5,463 nucleotides of DNA from Candidatus Omnitrophota bacterium (GTDB lineage Bacteria > Omnitrophota > Gorgyraeia > Velamenicoccales > JABMQK01), in the NCBI GenBank assembly GCA_028712915.1, contig JAQTPJ010000072.1:1-5463 (forward strand). Direction: 5' to 3'. Below the pieces are notes generated by a model. The model saw only the letters and a list, made by a program, of their open reading frames with translations. It had not been told where the DNA came from and searched no databases. Every line of letters begins with the position of its first letter. Position 1 is the first letter of the stretch. Positions 1 through 5,463 of the stretch are shown in pieces. Position numbers and translations under genes: made by a program.

Positions 1-24
1 CTATAATTTAATTAATTTAACTTG

Positions 25-52
25 ATTATATCACAAGATTTACAAAATGCAA
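25..52 (-). promoter_or_regulatory. Predicted minus-strand promoter for a gene beyond the left edge
   Basis: On the minus strand, TTGCAT (47-52) is followed after 16 nt by a perfect TATAAT (25-30), preceded by TGA, which gives an extended -10 (TGn-TATAAT). Transcription would start near position 18 and run out of the window. If real, the cluster ends with the rluD-like gene and a new transcription unit begins here. The surrounding sequence is AT-rich, which raises the chance of a fortuitous match. Confidence 0.45.
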
Positions 53-100
53 TGCCAACGAGGCTAATCCTGGTGAAAAAATCATCGGGTAATGGAGCCT

Positions 101-118
101 CTCGGGCTAAAGCCCGAG
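101..118. repeat. Perfect 8-bp inverted repeat, REP-like palindrome with CTAAAG centre
   Basis: CTCGGGCT (101-108) and AGCCCGAG (111-118) are perfect reverse complements separated by AA. The unit is 18 nt, centred on CTAAAG and followed by GTT, exactly as in the palindrome at 181-198 whose stem sequence differs. Palindromes of the GGGCTAAAGCCC type are, from memory, dispersed in many bacterial genomes and resemble REP elements mobilised by Y1 (TnpA-REP/RAYT) transposases. No such gene is in this window, so the link is inference. Confidence 0.55.
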
Positions 119-127
119 GTTCCTTGT

Positions 128-148
128 CATTGCCCTTCAGGCAGAATG
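128..148. repeat. Small imperfect inverted repeat in the post-rluD region
   Basis: CATTGCC (128-134) can pair with GGCA and ATG (140-148) across a CTTCA loop with a two-base GA bulge. On its own it is weak and could be chance; it is listed because it sits between two perfect palindromes. Confidence 0.25.
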
Positions 149-159
149 CTCAACCTATC

Positions 160-180
160 CCTGCCTGACCGGTAGGCAGG
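160..180. repeat. Near-perfect CCTGCCT...AGGCAGG palindrome
   Basis: CCTGCCT (160-166) and AGGCAGG (174-180) are exact reverse complements around G plus the hexamer palindrome ACCGGT (168-173). It directly abuts the hairpin starting at 181. Similar CCTGCC/GGCAGG palindromes are, as I recall, dispersed in genomes of several uncultivated bacterial phyla; this is not testable from one copy. A shorter look-alike (CCTGC...GCAGG, 568-583) lies inside the rluD-like gene but is explained there by conserved protein sequence. Confidence 0.5.
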
Positions 181-204
181 CGCGCTCTAAAGAGCGCGGT
201 TTTT
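181..204 (+). terminator. GC-rich hairpin with T-tract: plus-oriented terminator or REP-like palindrome
   Basis: CGCGCTCT (181-188) pairs perfectly with AGAGCGCG (191-198), with AA between them, followed by G and five T residues (200-204). In shape this is an intrinsic terminator for plus-strand transcription, but no plus-strand gene is seen to its left. For the minus-strand genes the T-tract would precede the hairpin, so it should not terminate rluD by the classical mechanism. It shares size, centre (CTAAAG) and the following GTT with the palindrome at 101-118, so it may instead be one member of a dispersed palindromic repeat. Confidence 0.5.
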
Positions 205-234
205 AGGCCGCGGAGTATAAATTATGCTGAGAAT

Positions 235-1137
235 TTAGACCTTAACATCCCCTACTGCGTCCTTTATTTCCTTAGGCAACGGCGAACTAAACTCCATAAA
301 TTGTTTTTTCTCTGGATGGTAGAACCCTAAATCCTTTGCATGCAGAGCCAGCCGGGGAAAATCATTTTTGTTGCCATATTTGGTGTCGCCCAGAATAGGG
401 TGTTTTAGGTAAGAAAGATGAACCCGTAATTGATGGGTGCGCCCTGTCTGCGGTATCAGTTCAAGAAGCGTAAATTTATCAAAACGCTTGATGACCCTGT
501 ATTGGGTCTGGGCCTGCCTGGAGCCGTGGCTAAAAGAAACAGCCATATTTTTCCTCTTTGTAGGATGCCTGCTTATAGGCAGGTCTATTATCCCTTCTTT
601 AAATTCTACCACGCCTTTCACTAAAGCAATATAGCGCCGCTTTGTGGAATGTTCTTTAAACTGTTTTACCAATTCCAAGTGCGTAAAATTATTCTTGGCG
701 ACAACCATGACGCCGGATGTTTCTTTGTCTAAACGGTGTACTATTCCCGGGCGCTGCGGATTTATATCGGATAATTCTTTGGTGTGATACAAGAGCGCAT
801 TAGCTAATGTGGATTCATAATTTCCGGCGCCGGGATGGACTACCAGCCCGGCAGGCTTATTGATGACCATGACGCCTTCGTCTTCGTATATTATTTCTAA
901 AGGGATATTTTCCGGAGCTAGCGCAGTATCTCTTTTGGAAGGGAATGTAATTTCTAACTCGTCATTTAACTTAAGGTGGTAGTGCGGTTTTACAACCTTA
1001 TCATTCACCAAAACCGAACCGTCGGCAACCAGATTCTTAAACGATGTCCGCGAGCAGCCTTTGAGTTGGGCCGCCAGGAAGACATCTATCCTCAGGCCAA
1101 CGCAATCTTCTTCTATTTTGAAATTTTTCTTTTCCAC
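235..1137 (-). CDS. rluD: RluA-family ribosomal large subunit pseudouridine synthase (RluD-like)
   Basis: Converts specific uridines of 23S rRNA to pseudouridine; RluD proper acts on the helix 69 loop at the subunit interface. The 300 residues show an N-terminal S4 RNA-binding domain (about 15-65) and the synthase domain from about 80. Motifs: INKPAGLVVHPG (92-103), the catalytic motif HRLDKETSGV (134-143) with nucleophile Asp137, PISRHPTKR (identical to what I recall of E. coli RluD), and LIPQTGRTHQLRVH near the C-terminus. RluC and RluD are hard to separate by eye; the PISRHPTKR stretch and the domain order favour RluD. The start is GTG without a visible Shine-Dalgarno, 25 nt inside lgt, which suggests translational coupling; no better start is seen nearby. 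Last gene of the cluster, ending in TAA, with no minus-strand U-tract terminator directly after it. Confidence 0.95.
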   Translation of the reverse strand: MEKKNFKIEEDCVGLRIDVFLAAQLKGCSRTSFKNLVADGSVLVNDKVVKPHYHLKLNDELEITFPSKRDTALAPENIPLEIIYEDEGVMVINKPAGLVVHPGAGNYESTLANALLYHTKELSDINPQRPGIVHRLDKETSGVMVVAKNNFTHLELVKQFKEHSTKRRYIALVKGVVEFKEGIIDLPISRHPTKRKNMAVSFSHGSRQAQTQYRVIKRFDKFTLLELIPQTGRTHQLRVHLSYLKHPILGDTKYGNKNDFPRLALHAKDLGFYHPEKKQFMEFSSPLPKEIKDAVGDVKV

Positions 1138-1850
1138 AATAAAATATAGGACAGCGAGCTTAACGCAAACAAGACTATGCAGAAATATTGGAATATCGTT
1201 AAGCCAAGAAATAGCCTTGGGGAATCCGCCCTGATAAATTCCATAAAAAACCTGATAACCGAATAGTATAAAATATAACTTACAAAGATCGCGCCCTTCT
1301 GGTGCGGCATCCTTTGTTTAACCTTTAGCGCGATAAATAACATAAATAATAAAAACGACGAAATTAATTGCGTAGGAATAAGCCTTGCGCTGTGCACGGG
1401 AAAATAAATCCCGAATTTCGAAGGCAGGCCGTAACAGCAGCCGTTTAAGAAACAACCGATTCTGCCGATGGAATGCGCCAACACTACATAAGGCGCAAGC
1501 AAATCTATAATTTCTAAAAACGCCAGTTTTTTATATCTGCAAAATAAAAATGCGGCAAGCAAACCTGCCACTATACCGCCAAGTATAGCCAAACCGCCGT
1601 GCTGCAGCATAAATATTTCCCTGGGGTTGCCTGCGTAGAAATCCAAATTGAGGATTATATAAAGCACCCTTGCTCCGAGGATGCCGAAAAACAATACTAT
1701 CATTACCAAATCCGTAATCACATTTGCGTCATAGCCTTTCTTTTTTGCGTCTTTCAGCAAAAAGCTTAAAGAAACAACCACCGCAATAAATAGCATAAAC
1801 CCGTAAGAATAGATCGTCACTATTCCAAATTTAAACAATATGGGATGCAT
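1113..1850 (-). CDS. lgt: Phosphatidylglycerol--prolipoprotein diacylglyceryl transferase
   Basis: Polytopic inner-membrane enzyme that moves diacylglycerol from phosphatidylglycerol to the lipobox cysteine of prolipoproteins, the step before LspA. The 245 residues contain about seven hydrophobic segments. Markers: N-terminal HPILFKFG and YSYGFM, ILGARVLYI (57-65), QHGGLAILGG (83-92), the Lgt signature region AHSIGRIGCFLNGCCYG (125-141) and the C-terminal RFFMEFIRAD (200-209) with the conserved arginines. The signature reads GRIGC where E. coli has GRIGN, a variant I recall from other bacterial Lgt proteins with the GCCYG ending. The ATG start has AAGG 7 nt upstream, lying over the end of lspA. 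The stop TAG falls inside the first codons of the next gene. The protein ends with basic residues (KRKISK), consistent with a cytoplasmic C-terminus. Confidence 0.96.
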   Translation of the reverse strand: MHPILFKFGIVTIYSYGFMLFIAVVVSLSFLLKDAKKKGYDANVITDLVMIVLFFGILGARVLYIILNLDFYAGNPREIFMLQHGGLAILGGIVAGLLAAFLFCRYKKLAFLEIIDLLAPYVVLAHSIGRIGCFLNGCCYGLPSKFGIYFPVHSARLIPTQLISSFLLFMLFIALKVKQRMPHQKGAIFVSYILYYSVIRFFMEFIRADSPRLFLGLTIFQYFCIVLFALSSLSYILLWKRKISK

Positions 1851-1852
1851 AT

Positions 1853-2350
1853 TTAGACCTTGCTCTTTCTGCTATGGATAAATAATTTCCAGAATAAAAT
1901 TACAGCTCCTATAGTAATAAACGAATCAGCAAAATTAAATACCGGCCAGACGCGAAAATCTATAAAATCCACAACATATCCCAAGCGCAAACGGTCAATC
2001 ATATTTCCTATCGCTCCGCCAAGGATAAAACCAATGGAGATTTTCCTTATTATTAATTCCCTTGGGGCAAGAGAATGTTTATCACCCAGGAAATCCTTCT
2101 TTAAAGAATAACCTATTAAAACCAATCCTGCAGCGGTAACTGCCATTATTAAATTGGAACTATTCTTCAATATGCCGAACGCTATGCCGGTATTATGCAC
2201 AAGGCTAAAATGAAAAAAGTTTTTGATTATGGGAATAGACTGATTTAAGGTAAGGGTGTTTGAGAAGAAGCTTTTGGATAGCTGATCAACCGCTATAACT
2301 AGTATACATACTATAATTATCACATTTGTTTTTCTTTTGCTTCCTGGCAC
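1853..2350 (-). CDS. lspA: Lipoprotein signal peptidase (signal peptidase II)
   Basis: Inner-membrane aspartyl protease that cleaves the signal peptide of prolipoproteins after Lgt has lipidated the lipobox cysteine. The 165-residue length is normal. Four hydrophobic segments are visible (about 10-22, 66-83, 103-117, 138-158). Family motifs are all present: DQLSK near the N-terminus (22-26), HNTGIAFG (52-59), GNMIDR with catalytic Asp119, and FNFADS with catalytic Asp142. The start is uncertain. GTG at 2350 gives a 31-nt overlap with the upstream gene and a positive N-terminus (KRK) before the first membrane segment, but no Shine-Dalgarno. GTG at 2323 would overlap the upstream TGA as GTGA, a classic coupled junction, and give a 156-residue protein. 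The gene ends 2 nt before lgt, so the two are almost certainly co-transcribed. Confidence 0.96.
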   Translation of the reverse strand: MPGSKRKTNVIIIVCILVIAVDQLSKSFFSNTLTLNQSIPIIKNFFHFSLVHNTGIAFGILKNSSNLIMAVTAAGLVLIGYSLKKDFLGDKHSLAPRELIIRKISIGFILGGAIGNMIDRLRLGYVVDFIDFRVWPVFNFADSFITIGAVILFWKLFIHSRKSKV

Positions 2351-2709
2351 TTAATGCATAATTTGGCGTAAGGGACAGCTTTAAGCCGGGTCTTAGTAAT
2401 AGGCTTATTGCATTCTTCGCAAAACCCGAAAGAACCGTCTTTAATCTTATCCAAGGCGTAATCTATCATATGCAAAACATCCCTTTCATTGCCTGCTAAT
2501 CCTAAACTGAATTCGCGGTCGTAATTATCCGTAGCCACGTCAGCCATATGCAGCGTATATCCAGAAATATCCCCCGATGCCTCTTTCTGAGACCGTTTAA
2601 AGGTATCGGAAGATATATGATCAATCTCTTCGTTTATCTCTTCTTTCTTTACAATAAGCAGCTTCTTAAATTCTTTCAATATTTTTTTATCAAATTTCTT
2701 TTTTTTCAC
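2320..2709 (-). CDS. TraR/DksA-family C4-type zinc-finger protein
   Basis: Probable RNA polymerase-binding transcription factor of the DksA/TraR family, whose coiled coil enters the polymerase secondary channel and modulates initiation, often together with ppGpp. The protein has 129 residues, shorter than E. coli DksA (151). A lysine-rich N-terminus (2-22) leads into a predicted helical hairpin (about 8-90), with the tip region HMADVATDNYDREF at 54-67, then a four-cysteine zinc finger: CEEC at 97-100 and CIKC at 118-121. At the tip, the position of the first DksA aspartate appears to be His54, while Asp57 and Ala59 match the second Asp and the Ala. GTG start with a good ribosome binding site. 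The stop TGA overlaps a candidate lspA start (GTGA). Family assignment is firm; whether it is a true DksA, a stress regulator or a more specialised member cannot be told from sequence. Confidence 0.93.
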   Translation of the reverse strand: MKKKKFDKKILKEFKKLLIVKKEEINEEIDHISSDTFKRSQKEASGDISGYTLHMADVATDNYDREFSLGLAGNERDVLHMIDYALDKIKDGSFGFCEECNKPITKTRLKAVPYAKLCIKCQEAKEKQM

Positions 2710-2717
2710 TTTTAGAT

Positions 2718-2724
2718 TCCCCCT
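2718..2724 (-). promoter_or_regulatory. Ribosome binding site of the TraR/DksA-family gene
   Basis: The minus strand carries AGGGGGA 8 nt upstream of the GTG at 2709-2707. This is a strong purine-rich Shine-Dalgarno-like stretch at the right distance, and it supports the GTG as the start although it is not an ATG. Confidence 0.6.
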
Positions 2725-2763
2725 GCTGGCGTTTTAATATTATTATATTTTACGAAGTGAGAG

Positions 2764-2792
2764 ATTATATAACTAAATATAAAAATAATCAA
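2764..2792 (-). promoter_or_regulatory. Predicted sigma70-type promoter upstream of the TraR/DksA-family gene
   Basis: Read on the minus strand, a -35 box TTGATT (2787-2792, overlapping the ileS stop codon) is followed after exactly 17 nt by a perfect -10 box TATAAT (2764-2769). Transcription would begin near 2757, leaving about 48 nt of leader before the GTG start at 2709. It would allow the zinc-finger gene and lspA-lgt-rluD to be transcribed independently of ileS. The region is AT-rich, so a chance match is possible, but the box quality and spacing are good. I see no terminator hairpin between ileS and this promoter, so read-through from ileS is also expected. Confidence 0.55.
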
Positions 2793-5463
2793 CTGTTTTC
2801 TTTTACCGCCTCAACGCAACGCATACAAATACAAGGATGCCCTTTATCTTGGCCTACGTCAACTCTATAATTCCAGCACCTGTCGCATTTTTTCCCATCG
2901 GCAGGCAATACATCGATTGTATTCACATTATCTTCTGCTTTATGTAATTCCACCTGCGATACAATAAACAGCGAAGGCAGGTCTTTTAAATGCTTATTAA
3001 ATATCTGATATAACTCCTTGTTTAATCCCAGGGCTAATTTAGCCTCTAAGCTGCTGCCCACCTTGCCCTTTGATCTTTCTTCTTCCAGGCGTTTGAGGAT
3101 ATCATCCCTTAAACCATAAACCTGCCTAAACTCCTCCGCAACTTCTTCATTGCAATATTTCTCCACGGGCTTAGGCCAATCTAACAGGTGGACGCTTATC
3201 ACATCTTTTTCGCTCTTCCTTTTGGGAATGTATTGCCAAATCTCATCGGTGGTAAAAGAAAGTATAGGAGCGATTAACCTCGTGATAGTATCCAGCACTT
3301 CGTAGATAACTGCCTGCGCAGAGCGCCGGGAAATAGAATTCTTGCCGTGCGTATAAAGCCTGTCTTTTAGAATATCCAGATAAAACGAAGAAATATAATT
3401 ATTACAAAAATCGTAGACCCGTTTATAGGCCTTATGAAAAACATACCTTTCTGATTTGTTATCATAGCCTTCTGTTATTTCCTTTTTGTATTTTTCTAAA
3501 AGGTACAGCATATATTTATCCACAAATTCTAAATCGCCATAATCTACCGAATTATCATCCGGAGAGAAATCATTGAGATTGCCTAAAATAAAACGGGCTG
3601 TATTCCTTATTTTCCTATATGCCTCTACCAGCCTTGCTATAATCTCCTTGGAAATTCTTATATCGTCATTATAATCGCTGGAAGCAACCCACAACCTTAA
3701 AATATCCGCGCCGTATTGGTTATAAATCTCCTGAGGAGAAATAACATTGCCCTGCGATTTAGACATCTTTTTTCGTTCGCCGTCCACAACAAAACCGTGT
3801 GTTAAAACTTCCCTATATGGAGCTTTTGCGTCTATAGCCACGGAAGGGATTAAAGAGGTTTGGAACCAACCCCTGTGCTGATCAGAGCCTTCCAAATACA
3901 TATCCGCCGGCAATCCTAAGTTCGGGTTGTCTCTTAATACTGCCTGATGGCTCACGCCTGAATCAAACCAAACATCAAGTATATCTTCTGATTTTTCAAA
4001 ATCAGCCGAGCCGCAATTCTTATGTTTAAAACCGTCGGGCAACAGTTCCTTTATATCTTTGGTAAACCATATGTCAGTGCCTTCTTTTTCCACAATCTTT
4101 GAAAAATGTTCCACAAACTCATAATCCAGGAAATATTCTTTGCACTTTTTGCAGAATAACGCAGGTATCGGCACACCCCAATACCTCTGGCGGGAAAGGC
4201 ACCAATCCGGACGCAGCTTTACCATTCCGGAAATCCTTTCCTTGCCGGAAGCAGGAATCCATTCAACATTATTCTCAATCTCGGAAATAAGTTTCCCTCG
4301 CAGGTTTTCTTTGTCAACAGACAAGAACCATTGTTTTGTGGCGCGGAATATAATGGGATTCTTGCAACGCCAGCAATGCGGATAAGAATGCGTTATTTTT
4401 GCCGTATGTAAAAGTTGCCCCTGTTCTTTTAATTTGGAGATTATCAATTCGTTGGCCTTAAATACATGCTGGCCCATGAATTCTTTGACGCTGTCATCAA
4501 ACCTGCCCTTCTCATCAACAGGCATAATCGTAGGCAGTTTATATTCCGCGCCTACCTGATGATCTTCCTGGCCGTGGCCGGGGGCTATGTGCACGCACCC
4601 CACGCCATCTTCTAGCGAAACATAATCAGCCAAGACCACTCTGCTCTGCCTGTAACCAAAAGGATGAGCGTATTCTAAACCCAACAAATCCTTGCCTTTA
4701 AATTCCTTTATTATTTCTGCGTCTTTTAAGGAAAGTAATTCGAACAAAGCGTTGGCTAATTTTTTTGCCAATATCAATTTACCTAATTTTGTTTTTGCCA
4801 GGACGTATTCAAAATCCGGATGCACGGCTACCGCCACATTGGAAATCAGCGTCCAGGGAGTAGTTGTCCAGATGACGACATAAGTATCATTATCAACATC
4901 GACTATTTTATTTTCTGAACCGGTAACCTTAAATTTCACGTATACAGATTCTGACTCGTGGTCTTCGTATTCAACCTCTGCCTCGGCCAACGCTGTCTCG
5001 CACTTAAAACACCAGTTAACCGGTTTTAATCCGTGATAAATATATCCTTTTTTGACAAGCTGGGCAAAAGACCAGACAATCTTTGATTCATACTTCGGGT
5101 TCAAAGTAAGATACGGATTCTGCCAATCGCCAAAAATACCTAGCCTCTTAAATTCCTCCCGCTGGATGTCCACATATTTCATCGCATATTGAAAGGCTTT
5201 CTTCCTGAAACTGGCCCTGTCAATCTGGTCTTTGGTAATCTTTAATTCTTTGAAAAGCTGGTGTTCTACAGGAAGCCCGTGGCAATCCCATCCGGGGATA
5301 TACGGCGAATCAAAACCCTGCATCGTCTTAAACCGCACCACGATATCTTTCAAGATCTTATTTAAGGCGTGGCCTATATGGATGTTGCTATTGGCATAAG
5401 GCGGGCCGTCGTGAAGGATGAATTTCTTGCTCCCCCTGCGGGCTTGCCTTATCTTAAGGTATA
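2789..5463 (-). CDS. ileS: Isoleucyl-tRNA synthetase, 5'-truncated by the window edge
   Basis: Class I aminoacyl-tRNA synthetase that charges tRNA-Ile in the cytoplasm and edits misactivated valine. The frame is open to the right edge, so 890 residues are visible and roughly 40-50 N-terminal ones are missing compared with usual bacterial IleRS; the TTG at 5353 is an internal leucine, not the start. Counting from the first full codon: HDGPPYAN and the HIGH signature (residues 28-31, 5369-5380), editing-domain WTTTPWT (198-204) followed by Asn, the editing motif [11 protein letters not shown] with His291 and Asp300, [26 protein letters not shown] (565-569, 3755-3769), the anticodon-binding helical domain, and a C-terminal zinc finger with Cys 859/862/879/882. 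That spacing matches the E. coli-type enzyme (IleS1), so mupirocin sensitivity is plausible but inferred. Stop TGA. It is the most upstream gene seen and may head the operon, but its promoter is outside the window. Confidence 0.98.
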   Translation of the reverse strand, partial: YLKIRQARRGSKKFILHDGPPYANSNIHIGHALNKILKDIVVRFKTMQGFDSPYIPGWDCHGLPVEHQLFKELKITKDQIDRASFRKKAFQYAMKYVDIQREEFKRLGIFGDWQNPYLTLNPKYESKIVWSFAQLVKKGYIYHGLKPVNWCFKCETALAEAEVEYEDHESESVYVKFKVTGSENKIVDVDNDTYVVIWTTTPWTLISNVAVAVHPDFEYVLAKTKLGKLILAKKLANALFELLSLKDAEIIKEFKGKDLLGLEYAHPFGYRQSRVVLADYVSLEDGVGCVHIAPGHGQEDHQVGAEYKLPTIMPVDEKGRFDDSVKEFMGQHVFKANELIISKLKEQGQLLHTAKITHSYPHCWRCKNPIIFRATKQWFLSVDKENLRGKLISEIENNVEWIPASGKERISGMVKLRPDWCLSRQRYWGVPIPALFCKKCKEYFLDYEFVEHFSKIVEKEGTDIWFTKDIKELLPDGFKHKNCGSADFEKSEDILDVWFDSGVSHQAVLRDNPNLGLPADMYLEGSDQHRGWFQTSLIPSVAIDAKAPYREVLTHGFVVDGERKKMSKSQGNVISPQEIYNQYGADILRLWVASSDYNDDIRISKEIIARLVEAYRKIRNTARFILGNLNDFSPDDNSVDYGDLEFVDKYMLYLLEKYKKEITEGYDNKSERYVFHKAYKRVYDFCNNYISSFYLDILKDRLYTHGKNSISRRSAQAVIYEVLDTITRLIAPILSFTTDEIWQYIPKRKSEKDVISVHLLDWPKPVEKYCNEEVAEEFRQVYGLRDDILKRLEEERSKGKVGSSLEAKLALGLNKELYQIFNKHLKDLPSLFIVSQVELHKAEDNVNTIDVLPADGKKCDRCWNYRVDVGQDKGHPCICMRCVEAVKENS

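Noticed and set aside
101..118. Minus-strand intrinsic terminator for rluD at the 101-118 hairpin
   Set aside because: On the minus strand the nearest T-run (about 75-81) is some 20 nt beyond the stem, too far for a classical intrinsic terminator.
80..130. Possible tRNA because of the stem-loop and a GAGGTTCC string resembling a T-arm
   Set aside because: No acceptor stem, anticodon arm or complete GGTTCRANTCC T-loop can be built on either strand.
568..583. CCTGC...GCAGG palindrome inside the rluD-like gene, resembling the repeat at 160-180, as a possible repeat insertion in a coding region
   Set aside because: It encodes the segment LPISR within PISRHPTKR, which is conserved in RluD proteins at this very place, so no inserted sequence is needed to explain it. 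The stem is only 5 bp.
430..634. Overlapping plus-strand open frames of about 64 codons
   Set aside because: They lie antisense to the well-supported pseudouridine synthase, show no recognisable domain and have no ribosome binding site that I can see.
1860..2111. Plus-strand open frame of 83 codons
   Set aside because: It lies antisense to lspA, whose catalytic motifs are all intact on the minus strand. The translated product shows no family resemblance.
2735..2750. Second TATAAT (minus strand, 2742-2747) as another -10 box
   Set aside because: No acceptable -35 sequence lies 16-18 nt upstream, and it sits in an AT-rich leader where such hexamers are expected by chance.
4099..4883. Three plus-strand open frames of 63-81 codons
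   Set aside because: All are antisense to conserved parts of ileS, including the editing domain, and look like compositional shadows.

Overview
The window is a compact bacterial housekeeping cluster. Every gene lies on the minus strand, so it reads from high to low coordinates: ileS (isoleucyl-tRNA synthetase, 5' end cut by the window edge), a small TraR/DksA-family C4 zinc-finger protein, lspA (signal peptidase II), lgt (prolipoprotein diacylglyceryl transferase) and an RluA-family 23S rRNA pseudouridine synthase (rluD-like). Reading frames on the plus strand are shadows of these genes.

The organism is a diderm-type bacterium using the standard code; TGA ends both ileS and the zinc-finger gene. 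Base composition is moderately AT-rich and three of the four visible start codons are GTG. The order ileS - traR/dksA - lspA - lgt - rluD, and the coiled-coil tip of the zinc-finger protein (HMADVATDNYDREF), resemble, from memory, uncultivated PVC-related lineages such as Omnitrophota. That placement is inference, not something the sequence proves.

Layout: 2789-5463 ileS; 2710-2788 a 79-nt gap with a good sigma70-type promoter and the ribosome binding site of the next gene; 2320-2709 zinc-finger regulator; 1853-2350 lspA (overlaps the previous gene); 1113-1850 lgt (2 nt after lspA); 235-1137 rluD-like (overlaps lgt by 25 nt); 1-234 non-coding, with four hairpin-forming palindromes packed between 101 and 198 and a likely minus-strand promoter at 25-52 for a gene beyond the left edge.

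Functionally, lgt and lspA encode two successive steps of lipoprotein maturation: lipidation of the cysteine, then signal-peptide cleavage. IleRS and the pseudouridine synthase serve translation, and the zinc-finger protein probably acts on RNA polymerase. The spacing suggests one transcription unit with an additional internal promoter. I see no defence system, mobile gene, CRISPR array or RNA gene. The least explained part is the palindrome cluster at 101-198.
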